Below are positions 29,004 through 38,590 of a stretch of DNA of 64,000 nucleotides, piece by piece. The stretch lies in assembly GCF_021646545.1 (NCBI RefSeq), contig NZ_JAKIRP010000002.1, forward strand, positions 844,835-908,834, read 5' to 3'. The DNA is from Chitinophaga filiformis (GTDB taxonomy: Bacteria; Bacteroidota; Bacteroidia; Chitinophagales; Chitinophagaceae). Positions within the stretch are counted from its first letter, which is position 1. Each line of letters starts with the position of its first letter. The position numbers and the translations under genes are program-made. The notes beneath the pieces are model-generated. The model saw only the letters and a program-made list of their open reading frames with translations, had not been told where the DNA came from and searched no databases.

Positions 29004-31496
29004 ATGAAACATACTATTCTTTGCCTCGCGGTGCTATGCACCGTTGGGGTGGGGCAGTCCATTGCCCAGCAGCACTATTTTATCGATGGTTATCATGGCG
29101 GAAAGTACGGACACTATCCGCCAGGATATACCCAATACATTGTAGAGCAGTTACAGGCACATCCTGAATGGAAGATCAACCTGGAAATAGAACCTGAAAC
29201 CTGGGATGTGGCGAAGGTGGAAGAGCCGGCAGCATATGCCAGGCTGCAGCAGTTATTTGCCGATCAGTCAGATGCTGGCAGGATCGAATATGTCAATCCG
29301 GGTTACGGACAGAGCTATCTGTACACCGGTTCAGGCGAGAGTATGATCCGGCAGTTCAGTTACGGGATGCAGCATGTCAGACAGCATTTTCCTGGCGCTG
29401 TTTTCAGTACTTATTCCAGTGAAGAGCCCTGTTTTACCAGTGCATTGCCACAGGTGCTGTTGTCCTTTGGCTTTAAATATGCAGCGCTGAAAAATCCGAA
29501 TACCTGCTGGGGTGGATATACCCGTGCCTTTGGTGGTGAAGTGGTGCAATGGCAGGGTCCTGACGGAAGTATAATACCTACAGTACCGAGATATGGCGTA
29601 GAAGCATTGCTGCCTAATTCTACCTGGCAGACGACTGCCTGGAATAACAGCAGTGAGTATATACAATCAGCACTTGCCGCCGGCATCCGGCAACCAATAG
29701 GGATGTGTTTACAGGATGCCGGCTGGCGTAATGGTCCCTGGTTGAAACAACAGGCGAAATACGAAACCTGGCGTCATTATATCGGTCACGTAGCAGATAC
29801 GCAACATGCTGCCGTATGGGCATTCAACCAGGAAGATGTACAAGTGAGCCTGGTATGGGGCGCACAGGCTTTACAACGCATCGCACAACAGGTGAGACAG
29901 GCAGAAAATAAATTGGCTGTCGCAGAAAAGTATGCAGCTATCAGTTCGCTGGTACAGCATCTTCCCTGGCCCAAAGCTGACCTGGACAGCGCCTGGAAGA
30001 CTTTGTTACTTTCTCAGCATCATGACTGCTGGATCGTGCCTTATAATGGCAGCAATGGCGATACCTGGATAGATAAGGTGCAGGACTGGACAGACAATAC
30101 GCTGCGTGTGAGTGATAGTATTCTCCTGCAGGGAACGGAGACAGATCGTGCTTTACGAGTGCTTAACACGACTGCCACTGCCAGAGAAGAGTGGGTCGTG
30201 GTGCCTGCTTACAGGGGCGCTTCGGCAAAGGTAACTGATAACAAGGGCAAGGCGGTAAAGGCATATATACAGCGGGATAGTTCACTGATATTTAAAGCGA
30301 GCGTTGCGCCGATGGGATTCAATGTTTATCATATCAGCGAAGGTGCAAAGACAGGTGCTGGTCCAACACGCAACAGACAATTAGCAGATGGCCGCTACCA
30401 GATAGAAACAGATCAGTACCGGATGATCATAGATCCGGCCAGAGGCGGGGTTATTACCAGTCTGATCGCGAAACAACTGAACAACCGGGAAATGGTAGAT
30501 CGTAACCATTCACGCAGTTTTAATGAACTGAGGGGTTATTTTTATCAGCAATCGGCCTGGCGTTCCAGCACAGATACGGCGGCAGCTGTAAGGCTGAAAG
30601 AAGACAATCCCGCACGTACTGTAGTAGAGATCAAAGGCGCTATCGGCGGACATCCGTTTACGCAGCTGATCACTTTAGCGAATGCTGCAAGCCGCATAGA
30701 TATGCAGCTGAAAATTGACTGGCAGGGTGAGCCGGGTATTGGTGCGCCCCCGGCGAAGCATTATCGGGTGGAAGATTATCACAAAGCATTTTATAACGAC
30801 AGTTTCAAACTGCAGGTCTTGCTTCCGCTCAATCTGGCACAGCAGCAGTTAAGTAAAGATGCGCCGTATGATGTAACAGAGAGCCGGTTGACAAATACTT
30901 TTTTCAGTAGCTGGGATAGTATCAAGAATAATGTATTGTTACACTGGGCTGATGTGACAGATGGTAAAACCGGGCTGGCACTGTTTGCGGATCATACGAC
31001 GAGTTATGTACACGGAGAAAACTATCCCCTGGGCTTTACGGTGCAATTTACCGGTACCGCACTATGGGGCCGCAATTATAATGTGACAGGACCGACAGAT
31101 ATACACTATGCCATTCTTCCGCATAGCGGGGCCTGGGATAAAGGTGGCGTGAGTGAGGAAGCTACCCGCTGGTGTGAGCCGCTTAAACTATTGCCTGCTG
31201 CCAGCGAAGCTGCATTTTCCCTGCTCTCTGTGGCAGATCAGCGTTGGCAGATACCTGCGATGATGATGGATGGAGATGACCTGCTGATCCGGGTATATAA
31301 TGCGGCTGGTGATAACAGGGAACATACCTTGTCTGTTACCGGCACTGCTGCTGCTGCCATCATGGAGCGACTGGATGGTCAGTCGCTGGAAACGCTTCCT
31401 GCAGCTCAACAGGAAGGTAAAACAATCATCCGTTTAGCGATACCTCGTTTTGGTATCCGCACTATTCGTTTAAAAAATATAAATATTCAGCATTAA
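29004..31496 (+). CDS. GH38-like exported alpha-mannosidase
   Basis: The product is 830 aa with a signal peptide ending QSIAQQ. The N-terminal (alpha/beta)7-like domain begins HYFIDGYHGGKYGHYP (Asp28). The middle three-helix domain carries LLSQHHDCWIVPYNG (His339-His340-Asp341), matching the HHD block of GH38. A large beta-sandwich follows (YRMIIDPARGGVITSLI, and NELRGYF). At the place where GH38 enzymes have a nucleophile Asp followed by Pro, this protein has SSEEPCFTSALPQVL (Glu140, Glu141), so the nucleophile may be changed or shifted. It lies in the sigma-controlled operon between SusD and an SGNH hydrolase. Inferred to trim alpha-mannose from imported or surface glycan. Confidence 0.8.
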   Translation: MKHTILCLAVLCTVGVGQSIAQQHYFIDGYHGGKYGHYPPGYTQYIVEQLQAHPEWKINLEIEPETWDVAKVEEPAAYARLQQLFADQSDAGRIEYVNPGYGQSYLYTGSGESMIRQFSYGMQHVRQHFPGAVFSTYSSEEPCFTSALPQVLLSFGFKYAALKNPNTCWGGYTRAFGGEVVQWQGPDGSIIPTVPRYGVEALLPNSTWQTTAWNNSSEYIQSALAAGIRQPIGMCLQDAGWRNGPWLKQQAKYETWRHYIGHVADTQHAAVWAFNQEDVQVSLVWGAQALQRIAQQVRQAENKLAVAEKYAAISSLVQHLPWPKADLDSAWKTLLLSQHHDCWIVPYNGSNGDTWIDKVQDWTDNTLRVSDSILLQGTETDRALRVLNTTATAREEWVVVPAYRGASAKVTDNKGKAVKAYIQRDSSLIFKASVAPMGFNVYHISEGAKTGAGPTRNRQLADGRYQIETDQYRMIIDPARGGVITSLIAKQLNNREMVDRNHSRSFNELRGYFYQQSAWRSSTDTAAAVRLKEDNPARTVVEIKGAIGGHPFTQLITLANAASRIDMQLKIDWQGEPGIGAPPAKHYRVEDYHKAFYNDSFKLQVLLPLNLAQQQLSKDAPYDVTESRLTNTFFSSWDSIKNNVLLHWADVTDGKTGLALFADHTTSYVHGENYPLGFTVQFTGTALWGRNYNVTGPTDIHYAILPHSGAWDKGGVSEEATRWCEPLKLLPAASEAAFSLLSVADQRWQIPAMMMDGDDLLIRVYNAAGDNREHTLSVTGTAAAAIMERLDGQSLETLPAAQQEGKTIIRLAIPRFGIRTIRLKNINIQH

Positions 31497-31506
31497 TCCG
31501 CTCCGT

Positions 31507-32877
31507 ATGAAGAAAGTACTCTATTCCGTTTCACTTTGCCTGGCATCATTATCTGCTGCCGCCCAGGTGAAACCCTTCCAGCAGAATGACCGCGTGATCT
31601 TTGTAGGTAACAGTATCACAGAAGCCGGCGCTTATGTGTCTTATGTTTATCTCTATTACATGACGCATTTCCCCGACAGAAAACTGGTCATTATGAATGG
31701 CGGCATTGGTGGTGATAAAGCATCTGATATATACAGAAGGCTGGACTATGATATCCTTGCCAAAAAGCCCAATACGCTGGTGTTGACATTCGGGATGAAT
31801 GATACGGGGTATTTTGAGTTTAACAGCGATGATGCAGATAAGACGGCACGTGAACGTATTGAGGCTTCCCGCCGCAGTTATGAGCAGATAGAGCAACGCC
31901 TGCTGCAACTACCTGATCTGCAAAAGATCCTGATGTCTTCTCCTCCTTATGATGAAACAGCGAAGATCAAAGGCAACTACTTTAAAGGTAAGTCTAAAGC
32001 GATGCAGGAAGTGGTGGCTTTCCAGGAAGCTGCTGCGAAAAAAAATAAATGGCCGTTTGTGGATCTCTTTCGTCCGATGACGGCTCTAAACGCCCGTCTC
32101 CAGGAAAAAGACACTACATTTACGATGATCGGTCCGGACAGGATCCATCCTGGTAATGCCGGTCACCTGGTGATGGCTTCCCTGTTCCTGAAAAGTCAGG
32201 GTCTGAGTGGCCAGCCGGTGGCTGATGTACGTATCGAAGGGGGAAAATTAAAGCAGGCGCAGAACTGTAAAGTAAGTGGTCTGAGTGCCAGTGCAGGAAA
32301 AGTCAGCTTTGATTACCTGGCGGCTGCTTTACCTTTCCCGATGGATACCGTATCCCGTATATGGGGAAATGACCAGAAGCAGTCCGACGCCCTGAACTGG
32401 ATCCCTTTTACCGAAGACTTTAACCGTGAAATGTTGTCTGTTGCGGGACTGCCGGCAGGAGACTACAAGCTGCTGATAGATGGTCATCCGATTGGTAAAT
32501 GGTCTGCCGATGCATTTGCAAAAGGCATTAACCTGGCAACACAGCAGGAAACGCCTCAGTACAAACAGGCGCTTTCTATCATGCAGCTGAATATGCGTCG
32601 GATGGAAACGGAATCACGCCTGCGCCGGTATTACTGGGTACAGGGCAATTTCTTTGATAAAAAGAATATGCGTATGCAGGATGATGCCGCTGCATTGGAT
32701 AGTGTCCGCCAGCAGGCGCAGAAAGATGGCATGCTGCGTTACCACGAAGAGAATTATGAAACGGCTATGTACAAGGAGCTGCGTACACACTGGCAGGAAG
32801 AGATTGACCTGATCATCAATCTGGTATATCGTTTGAATAAACCTGTCAGCCATAAAATTGAGATCGTTAAAATTTAA
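31507..32877 (+). CDS. Exported SGNH/GDSL hydrolase, probable carbohydrate esterase
   Basis: The product is 456 aa with a signal peptide ending SAAAQ. SGNH blocks are all visible: block I VGNSITEAG (nucleophile Ser36), block II NGGIGGDKASDI (Gly), block III TFGMND (Asn), and block V DRIHPGNAGH (Asp211, His214). GNSIT in place of GDSIT still keeps the Ser. The C-terminal ~220 residues are a separate domain with GDYKLLIDGHPIG and a helical end. In PULs such enzymes often remove O-acetyl or other ester groups, which would clear the glycan for the mannosidases. That role is inferred from context. It is 10 bp after the GH38 gene and 4 bp before the next GH92. Confidence 0.85.
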   Translation: MKKVLYSVSLCLASLSAAAQVKPFQQNDRVIFVGNSITEAGAYVSYVYLYYMTHFPDRKLVIMNGGIGGDKASDIYRRLDYDILAKKPNTLVLTFGMNDTGYFEFNSDDADKTARERIEASRRSYEQIEQRLLQLPDLQKILMSSPPYDETAKIKGNYFKGKSKAMQEVVAFQEAAAKKNKWPFVDLFRPMTALNARLQEKDTTFTMIGPDRIHPGNAGHLVMASLFLKSQGLSGQPVADVRIEGGKLKQAQNCKVSGLSASAGKVSFDYLAAALPFPMDTVSRIWGNDQKQSDALNWIPFTEDFNREMLSVAGLPAGDYKLLIDGHPIGKWSADAFAKGINLATQQETPQYKQALSIMQLNMRRMETESRLRRYYWVQGNFFDKKNMRMQDDAAALDSVRQQAQKDGMLRYHEENYETAMYKELRTHWQEEIDLIINLVYRLNKPVSHKIEIVKI

Positions 32878-32881
32878 TATA

Positions 32882-35194
32882 GTGAAGAAGAATAGTAAGC
32901 TATTAACGGGCGCCATACTCATGGCGCCTTTCATCAGTTTAGCGCAACAGCCGGCTGACTATGTCAATCCATTCATAGGCGCCAGTACGAGCACCGGAGC
33001 AGCCGGCATCTATCACGGATTGGGTAAAACCTTTCCGGGTGCTGCAACGCCTTTTGGTATGGTACAGCTGAGTCCTAATACCATCACCGGTGGCGACAAC
33101 GGCTCCGGGTATAGTTATGAGCATACAACTATAGAAGGCTTTGCCTTTACGCAGATGAGTGGTATCGGCTGGTATGGCGATCTGGGGAATTTTCTGGTGA
33201 TGCCTGCGACTGGTCCGCTGCAGACGGTTGCCGGTAAACCGGAACATCCGGAACAAGGCTATCGCTCTTCCTACGCAAAAGAAGATGAGAAAGCCAGTGC
33301 GGGTTACTATGGCGTAAAACTGACGGAGCACAATATCAAAGCAGAGATGACGGCCGCTCCGCATAGCGGTATCCTGCGCTTTACTTTTCCTGCTAATCAG
33401 CAATCACGTATACAGATAGACCTGGCCCGCAGGGTAGGTGGTACGTCTGTATGGCAGGAAGTGAAAGTGATCGATGATCATACCATCGCGGGTTATATGC
33501 GTTGTACACCTGATGGTGGCGGCTGGGGAAATGGTGATGGAAAGGCAAATTACACCGTATACTTCTATGCACAGTTCAGTAAGCCGCTGCGTAAGTCCGG
33601 AGTATGGAGCGCTGATATTCCGGATGATTGGTCCCGCAAACGCGAAGACATTGAGAGCGACCGTTATCAGCAGCAGATCGCTAAAGCCGCTGTATTGCCC
33701 GGTGTAAAAGAAAAGGCCGGCAAACACCTTGGTTTTTATACAGAATTTGCTACTACTGCAAATGAAAAAGTATTGATGAAGGCCGGTATCTCTTTCGTGA
33801 GCGTTGATGGTGCAAAGGCGAACCTGCAGGCAGAAATAAGAGGCTGGGATTTCGATGGTGTACAGCAGCATGCGAAAGCATTGTGGAACCAGGCATTAGG
33901 TAAGATAGCTATCAGGGGAGGTACTGAAGAAGAACGCAAAGTATTCTACAGTGCCCTGTATCATACGATGATTGATCCGCGTCATTGTGCAGATGTTGAT
34001 GGTCAGTATATGGGTGGCGATGGCAAGGTGCATACAGACAAAAACTTTCGCAGACGCACCATCTTCAGCGGATGGGATGTGTTCCGCAGTCAGATGCCTC
34101 TGCAGACCATTATCAACCCTGCTGTTGTAAATGATGAGATCAATTCACTGGTGACGCTCGCGGATGAAAGCGGTAACCATTATCTTGAACGTTGGGAGAT
34201 ACTGAATGCTTACAGTGGTTGTATGATTGGTAATCCTGCTGTGTCTGTGATCACGGATGCTTATGCAAAAGGTATCCGGAATTTCGATGTACAGAAAGCG
34301 TATGGCTTTGCAAAGAATACCATAGAGAAATTCGGGAATGGTAGTAAGGGCTATTCTACCGGCGGACTAAGTATATCCTTAACACTCGAGTATGCATATA
34401 CTGAATGGTGTTTAGGCCGGTTGGCAGGTTTTCTGAATAAAAAAGAGGATGCGCAGACATATACGGCGCGCGGCGCCAATTACCGTAATGTATTTGACAG
34501 CTCAAAAGCATGGTTCCGTCCGCGCAATGATGATGGCAGCTGGCAGGCATGGCCGGAAGATGGTCGTATGCGTCAGGGATATGGTACTATCGAAAGCAGC
34601 CCTTATCAGCAGGGATGGTTTGTACCACAGGATGTGCCAGGAATGATTGCACTGATGGGAGGAAAGGAAAAGGTACTCGCCGATCTGACGGCTTTCTTTG
34701 ATAAAGCACCGGAGAACATGATGTGGAATGATTACTATAATCATGCGAATGAGCCGGTGCATCACGTACCTTTCCTGTTTAATTACCTTGGTACCCCATG
34801 GCTGACACAAAAGTGGACACGCGCTATCTGCGCACGCGCTTATCATAATTCCGTGGAGGGGCTGGTGGGTAATGAGGATGTCGGACAAATGTCCGCCTGG
34901 TACGTACTGGCAGCCAGTGGCCTGCATCCGGTATGTCCGGGAAGCACCCGTTATGAAATCACCAGTCCTGTGTTTGATACGATTACTTTAAAGCTTGATC
35001 CTGCATATGCCAAAGGCAGGCAGTTCAGCATTGTTGCGCGTAACAACAGTGCTGCAAACCGTTATATCCAGAAAGCCTGGTTAAATGGCAAACCTTATAA
35101 GTATGCGCATATTGATCATGCGGATATTGCCAGCGGTGGCATCCTGCTGCTGGAAATGGGAGCAAGGCCCAATAAAGACTGGGGTATAGAATAA
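32882..35194 (+). CDS. GH92 family alpha-mannosidase, exported (second copy)
   Basis: From a GTG at 32882 the product is 771 aa. This start gives a standard signal peptide (KKNSKLLTGAILMAPFISLAQQ in shape) and lies 4 bp after the SGNH stop; a TTG at 32858 would overlap that gene. Landmarks are FIGASTSTGAAG, GLGKTFPGAATPFGMVQLSP, FSGWDVFRSQMPL, GCMIGNPAVSVITDAY, and GNEDVGQMSAWYVLAASGL with CPGSTRYEITSP. These are the conserved GH92 segments carrying the general base and Ca2+ ligands. The substrate loop is GFAFTQMSGIGWYGD (Gln91 where His is usual). It is a distinct paralogue of the GH92 at 20118 and probably cuts a different linkage. Last gene of the fecR-led operon. Confidence 0.9.
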   Translation: MKKNSKLLTGAILMAPFISLAQQPADYVNPFIGASTSTGAAGIYHGLGKTFPGAATPFGMVQLSPNTITGGDNGSGYSYEHTTIEGFAFTQMSGIGWYGDLGNFLVMPATGPLQTVAGKPEHPEQGYRSSYAKEDEKASAGYYGVKLTEHNIKAEMTAAPHSGILRFTFPANQQSRIQIDLARRVGGTSVWQEVKVIDDHTIAGYMRCTPDGGGWGNGDGKANYTVYFYAQFSKPLRKSGVWSADIPDDWSRKREDIESDRYQQQIAKAAVLPGVKEKAGKHLGFYTEFATTANEKVLMKAGISFVSVDGAKANLQAEIRGWDFDGVQQHAKALWNQALGKIAIRGGTEEERKVFYSALYHTMIDPRHCADVDGQYMGGDGKVHTDKNFRRRTIFSGWDVFRSQMPLQTIINPAVVNDEINSLVTLADESGNHYLERWEILNAYSGCMIGNPAVSVITDAYAKGIRNFDVQKAYGFAKNTIEKFGNGSKGYSTGGLSISLTLEYAYTEWCLGRLAGFLNKKEDAQTYTARGANYRNVFDSSKAWFRPRNDDGSWQAWPEDGRMRQGYGTIESSPYQQGWFVPQDVPGMIALMGGKEKVLADLTAFFDKAPENMMWNDYYNHANEPVHHVPFLFNYLGTPWLTQKWTRAICARAYHNSVEGLVGNEDVGQMSAWYVLAASGLHPVCPGSTRYEITSPVFDTITLKLDPAYAKGRQFSIVARNNSAANRYIQKAWLNGKPYKYAHIDHADIASGGILLLEMGARPNKDWGIE

Positions 35195-35209
35195 ATCCAG
35201 TTCAGCGAA

Positions 35210-35239
35210 TGGCGGTACCGGTGTTGTAACGTGTCATTA
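35210..35239 (+). promoter_or_regulatory. Putative ECF sigma promoter upstream of the second SusC
   Basis: TGGCGGTA, 12 nt, then CGTGTCATTA. Block 1 and the 12-nt spacing are exact, and block 2 differs at its first base and in the A/T tail. It is embedded in a hairpin (next entry), so it is the least certain of the five copies. It ends 138 bp before the ATG at 35378. Confidence 0.5.
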
Positions 35240-35284
35240 CAACAAGGGAGAGCAGAAAGCTGCTTTTTACGCACCGGTACTGCC
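35211..35284. terminator. Composite hairpin and terminator-like structure between GH92 and SusC
   Basis: Outer arms GGCGGTACCGGTG (35211-35223) and CACCGGTACTGCC (35272-35284) pair with one mismatch. Inside lie GTTGTAA/TTACAAC (35223-35229 and 35237-35243) and a small stem AGCAG-AAAG-CTGCT (35251-35264) followed by a T-run. This could end the upstream operon and control read-through into the SusC gene. Confidence 0.55.
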
Positions 35285-35377
35285 ATGTCGTTTGTCAACG
35301 AACATGCATGTCAGCGTTATGAAATGAAGTCAGGGTTAACCGCTTCTCCCCGTTTTTGTTAATTCAAACGGTCATGT

Positions 35378-38300
35378 ATGTATTCCACAGTTTCCTCCTA
35401 TGGCCCTTTCATGCGCTATAAAAAGCGCGGGTCTGTTGCCGGCTTTTCTTTTGTTCAACTATTCCCTCTATGTTTCTTTTTAGTCCTGCTGCTGACTGGT
35501 GTACAAGCATCTGCTACTAAGCTGTATGCAGATACGCTTATCACTGGCCGCGTAAGCGGCGAAGGGAATGAACCTTTACCAGGTGCTAATGTAACCCTAC
35601 GCAGTGCGCCTTCAAAAGGTGTAAGGACCCGTCCTGACGGTACATATAGTATACAGGCTTCTCCACAGGATGTACTGGTTGTTACTTTTGTAGGATATGC
35701 CCGTCAGGAGGCCGCCATTAATGGCAGGCAACGCGTAGACATTGTTTTACAGGCCCAGGCGACCAGTCTTGAAAAAGTAGTGGTGGTGGGTTATGGTACA
35801 CAGAAAAGAGGAGAGGTAACAGGGGCCATTTCCTCTGTTGATGCCGGTGATATCAAAGATCTGCCAGCTGCCAGTCTGCAGCAATCTTTACAAGGTAAAA
35901 CCGCCGGTGTACAGATTACCCAGAACTCCGGTTCACCGGGTAAAAACGCGCAGGTCCGCGTCAGGGGATTAACCTCTATCAACAACTCAGATGTACTGTA
36001 TGTCGTGGACGGCGTACCGCTGACGGCCAACGGGATCAATGCGATCGATCCTTCAAATATTGCTTCTGTTCAGATACTGAAAGACGCTTCTTCGCAGGCT
36101 ATTTATGGTTCAAGAGGTGCGAATGGTGTGGTGCTGATAGAAACAAAGAAGGGTAGCAGGAATTCGTCTCATATTTACTTCAATGCTTATGGCGGTGTAC
36201 AGCAACTCAGGAAGAAACTGAAAATGCTGGATACCCGGGATTTTATTACGTTGAATACCGAAGCATATAAGAATGCGGGACAAGCTTCTCCATGGGGCGA
36301 TCCGGCTCAATATCAGCTGAACACCGACTGGCAGGATGCGATGTTCCGTACGGGGCCTATCCAGAGTTATGATCTGGCGTTTGCCGGTGGCAGCGAGAAG
36401 CTTACTTACCGCCTGAGTGGAAACTATTTTAACCAGGACGGCATCGTCATTGGTTCTTCTTTCAAACGTGCCTCTTTGTCGCTTAATTCAACGTTTAAGG
36501 CCAATGATAAGGTGGAGGTAGGAGAGAATATCTCTATTGCGAAAAGTACACAATACCTGGTGGGAGAAGGCGCTACCAGCAGGGTGGATCTGTTGTCGGC
36601 ACTTAGTATGGATCCTACGGTGCCTTTACTGGATTCAGCGGGTAACTATGTACCGGCCAGGTATTCGGATATCCAGAACCCCATTGCCAGCATCAATAAT
36701 ATTTCCAAAAATCATCCATATAATAACTGGTCTGTTGTAGGCGCTACGTATCTGCAGATCAAACCGGTGAAAGGACTGTCGTTGAGATCTAACCTGAGTA
36801 TTGATCTGAACTTTTTAGATGACAAGGCTTTTGCGCCTTCCTATTATGTGTCTGCTGCACAGAATAATCCGATACCTAATCTTTCGCAGACAAAAGCCGT
36901 CGGCTATAGCTGGACATGGGATAACACTGCTACTTACGAACAGCGGCTCGGAGATGATCATGAGATAAAGTTACTGGCAGGTGTTTCTCAGCAGCGTTTC
37001 AGTTATGATTTTATCAGGGGGAGTAACCAGGGACAACCCGGTAATGATCCTTATCTGCAATACCTTGATGCAGGTACTGCCAATCCTGCTGTAGGCGGCA
37101 GTATGGTGCGCTGGAGCCTGCTTTCATATATCGGTCGCGTTAACTATAATTTCAGGGAGAAATACTTCTTAACTGCCACCTTGAGAAGAGATGGTTCTTC
37201 CAAGTTTGGCGCAAATAACAAGTATGGTAATTTTCCTTCTGCCTCTGTCGGTTGGTCGTTGACCAAAGAGGGCTGGTTTGACAATGTAAAAGCACTTCAT
37301 TCATTGATGTTAAGGGCCAGCTGGGGGGTAGTGGGTAATCAGTCCAGCGCCGGTTATTATGACTTCTCTTCGACCATTAACAACTATTATTATGCCTATG
37401 GCAATCCGGCCAATGCGGCTTTGACTGCCGAACCCAATGGATTAGGTAACCCTGACCTGAAATGGGAGCAGGTGCGCCAATGGGATATCGGTTTTGATTT
37501 CAGATTGTGGGAAGGCTTGAGTGGTACGGTTGATTATTATAACAAAAAGACAAAGGACATGCTGTTGCGGATCCCTATTTTATATGAAAGCGGATTCTCT
37601 ACCGGTCCGCTGACCAATGTGGCATCTATGTTCAACGCAGGGTTTGAGTTTCAACTGGACTACAATCATACCTTTGGCAATGGTGTAAGTCTGAATGCCG
37701 GTGTAAATCTTTCTACGCTTAAAAATAAGGTACTGAGTTTACAGAATGAAGGGGCACAGATCTTCAGTAGTCCGAATATGACCCGTGCAGGCCAACGGGT
37801 TGCTGAATTCTACGGTTATGTATTTGACGGTATTTTCCAGAACCAGCAAGAGATTGCCAACCATGCTACACAGCCGAATGCAGCGCCTGGCGATATCCGT
37901 TTTAAAGATCTGAATAATGATAAGGTGATCAATGATCTTGATCAGACTTACCTGGGATCGCCTATCCCGAAAATCCAGTATGGTTTTAATGTGGGTGCAG
38001 GGTATAAACGCTTTGACCTGAACCTGTCCTTTTTCGGCGTAGCCGGCAATAAGATCTATCAATCCTACAAATACAACACAAACGGCTTCTTTATCTCCAA
38101 CTACAATATGGAACAGGAGACACTGGGCCGGTGGCATGGTGAAGGGACGAGTAATACTATTCCCCGCCTGAATGCGAATGATCCGAATTACAATGCGCGT
38201 GCTTCCAGCTACTATCTGAGCAGTGGTTCTTATCTGCGTCTGCGGAATGTGACCCTGGGTTATAATTTCCCGGGTAAACTGATGGAGAGATGGAAGATGA

Positions 38301-38479
38301 GTGGACTGCGGGTATTCGTCTCCGGACAAAACCTGCTGACGTTTACAAAGTATGACGGTTATGACCCGGAAATCGGGATCACTTTCGGTGGTAATGCCGG
38401 TACCCTGAACCTGGGACAGGATCAGGTGAACTACCCGCAGCCGAGAATTGTTACTGCCGGTTTGAACCTTACTTTATAA
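35378..38479 (+). CDS. SusC-type TonB-dependent transporter without STN
   Basis: The product is 1033 aa; a second Met at 35411 is an alternative start before the signal segment (LFPLCFFLVLLLTGVQASA). There is a carboxypeptidase-like domain (LPGANVTLRSAPSKG), then the plug (KVVVVGYGTQKRGEVTGAISS, QGKTAGVQITQNSGSPG, LYVVDGVPL, ASVQILKDASSQAIYGSRG) and the barrel with ERWKMSGLRVFVSGQNLLTF near the end. There is no STN domain, so it would not signal to FecR itself. It is the partner of the SusD at 38591. A sigma-motif copy lies upstream, so it probably responds to the same signal. Confidence 0.94.
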   Translation: MYSTVSSYGPFMRYKKRGSVAGFSFVQLFPLCFFLVLLLTGVQASATKLYADTLITGRVSGEGNEPLPGANVTLRSAPSKGVRTRPDGTYSIQASPQDVLVVTFVGYARQEAAINGRQRVDIVLQAQATSLEKVVVVGYGTQKRGEVTGAISSVDAGDIKDLPAASLQQSLQGKTAGVQITQNSGSPGKNAQVRVRGLTSINNSDVLYVVDGVPLTANGINAIDPSNIASVQILKDASSQAIYGSRGANGVVLIETKKGSRNSSHIYFNAYGGVQQLRKKLKMLDTRDFITLNTEAYKNAGQASPWGDPAQYQLNTDWQDAMFRTGPIQSYDLAFAGGSEKLTYRLSGNYFNQDGIVIGSSFKRASLSLNSTFKANDKVEVGENISIAKSTQYLVGEGATSRVDLLSALSMDPTVPLLDSAGNYVPARYSDIQNPIASINNISKNHPYNNWSVVGATYLQIKPVKGLSLRSNLSIDLNFLDDKAFAPSYYVSAAQNNPIPNLSQTKAVGYSWTWDNTATYEQRLGDDHEIKLLAGVSQQRFSYDFIRGSNQGQPGNDPYLQYLDAGTANPAVGGSMVRWSLLSYIGRVNYNFREKYFLTATLRRDGSSKFGANNKYGNFPSASVGWSLTKEGWFDNVKALHSLMLRASWGVVGNQSSAGYYDFSSTINNYYYAYGNPANAALTAEPNGLGNPDLKWEQVRQWDIGFDFRLWEGLSGTVDYYNKKTKDMLLRIPILYESGFSTGPLTNVASMFNAGFEFQLDYNHTFGNGVSLNAGVNLSTLKNKVLSLQNEGAQIFSSPNMTRAGQRVAEFYGYVFDGIFQNQQEIANHATQPNAAPGDIRFKDLNNDKVINDLDQTYLGSPIPKIQYGFNVGAGYKRFDLNLSFFGVAGNKIYQSYKYNTNGFFISNYNMEQETLGRWHGEGTSNTIPRLNANDPNYNARASSYYLSSGSYLRLRNVTLGYNFPGKLMERWKMSGLRVFVSGQNLLTFTKYDGYDPEIGITFGGNAGTLNLGQDQVNYPQPRIVTAGLNLTL

Positions 38480-38485
38480 TGCTTG

Positions 38486-38527
38486 CCCTGCATTCCTTCG
38501 TTCATGCAACGAGGAACGAATGCAGGG
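38486..38527 (+). terminator. Intercistronic hairpin between susC-like and susD-like genes
   Basis: The arm 38486-38503 (CCCTGCATTCCTTCGTTC) pairs with 38514-38527 (GAACGAATGCAGGG), with a small internal bulge. No T-run follows, so it may stabilise or attenuate the susC-like message rather than stop transcription. Confidence 0.5.
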
Positions 38528-38590
38528 TAACAAATATATAGTAAATGTCAGTCTGGGTATCATCTTATCGTATCCATTAAAAACAGTTGT

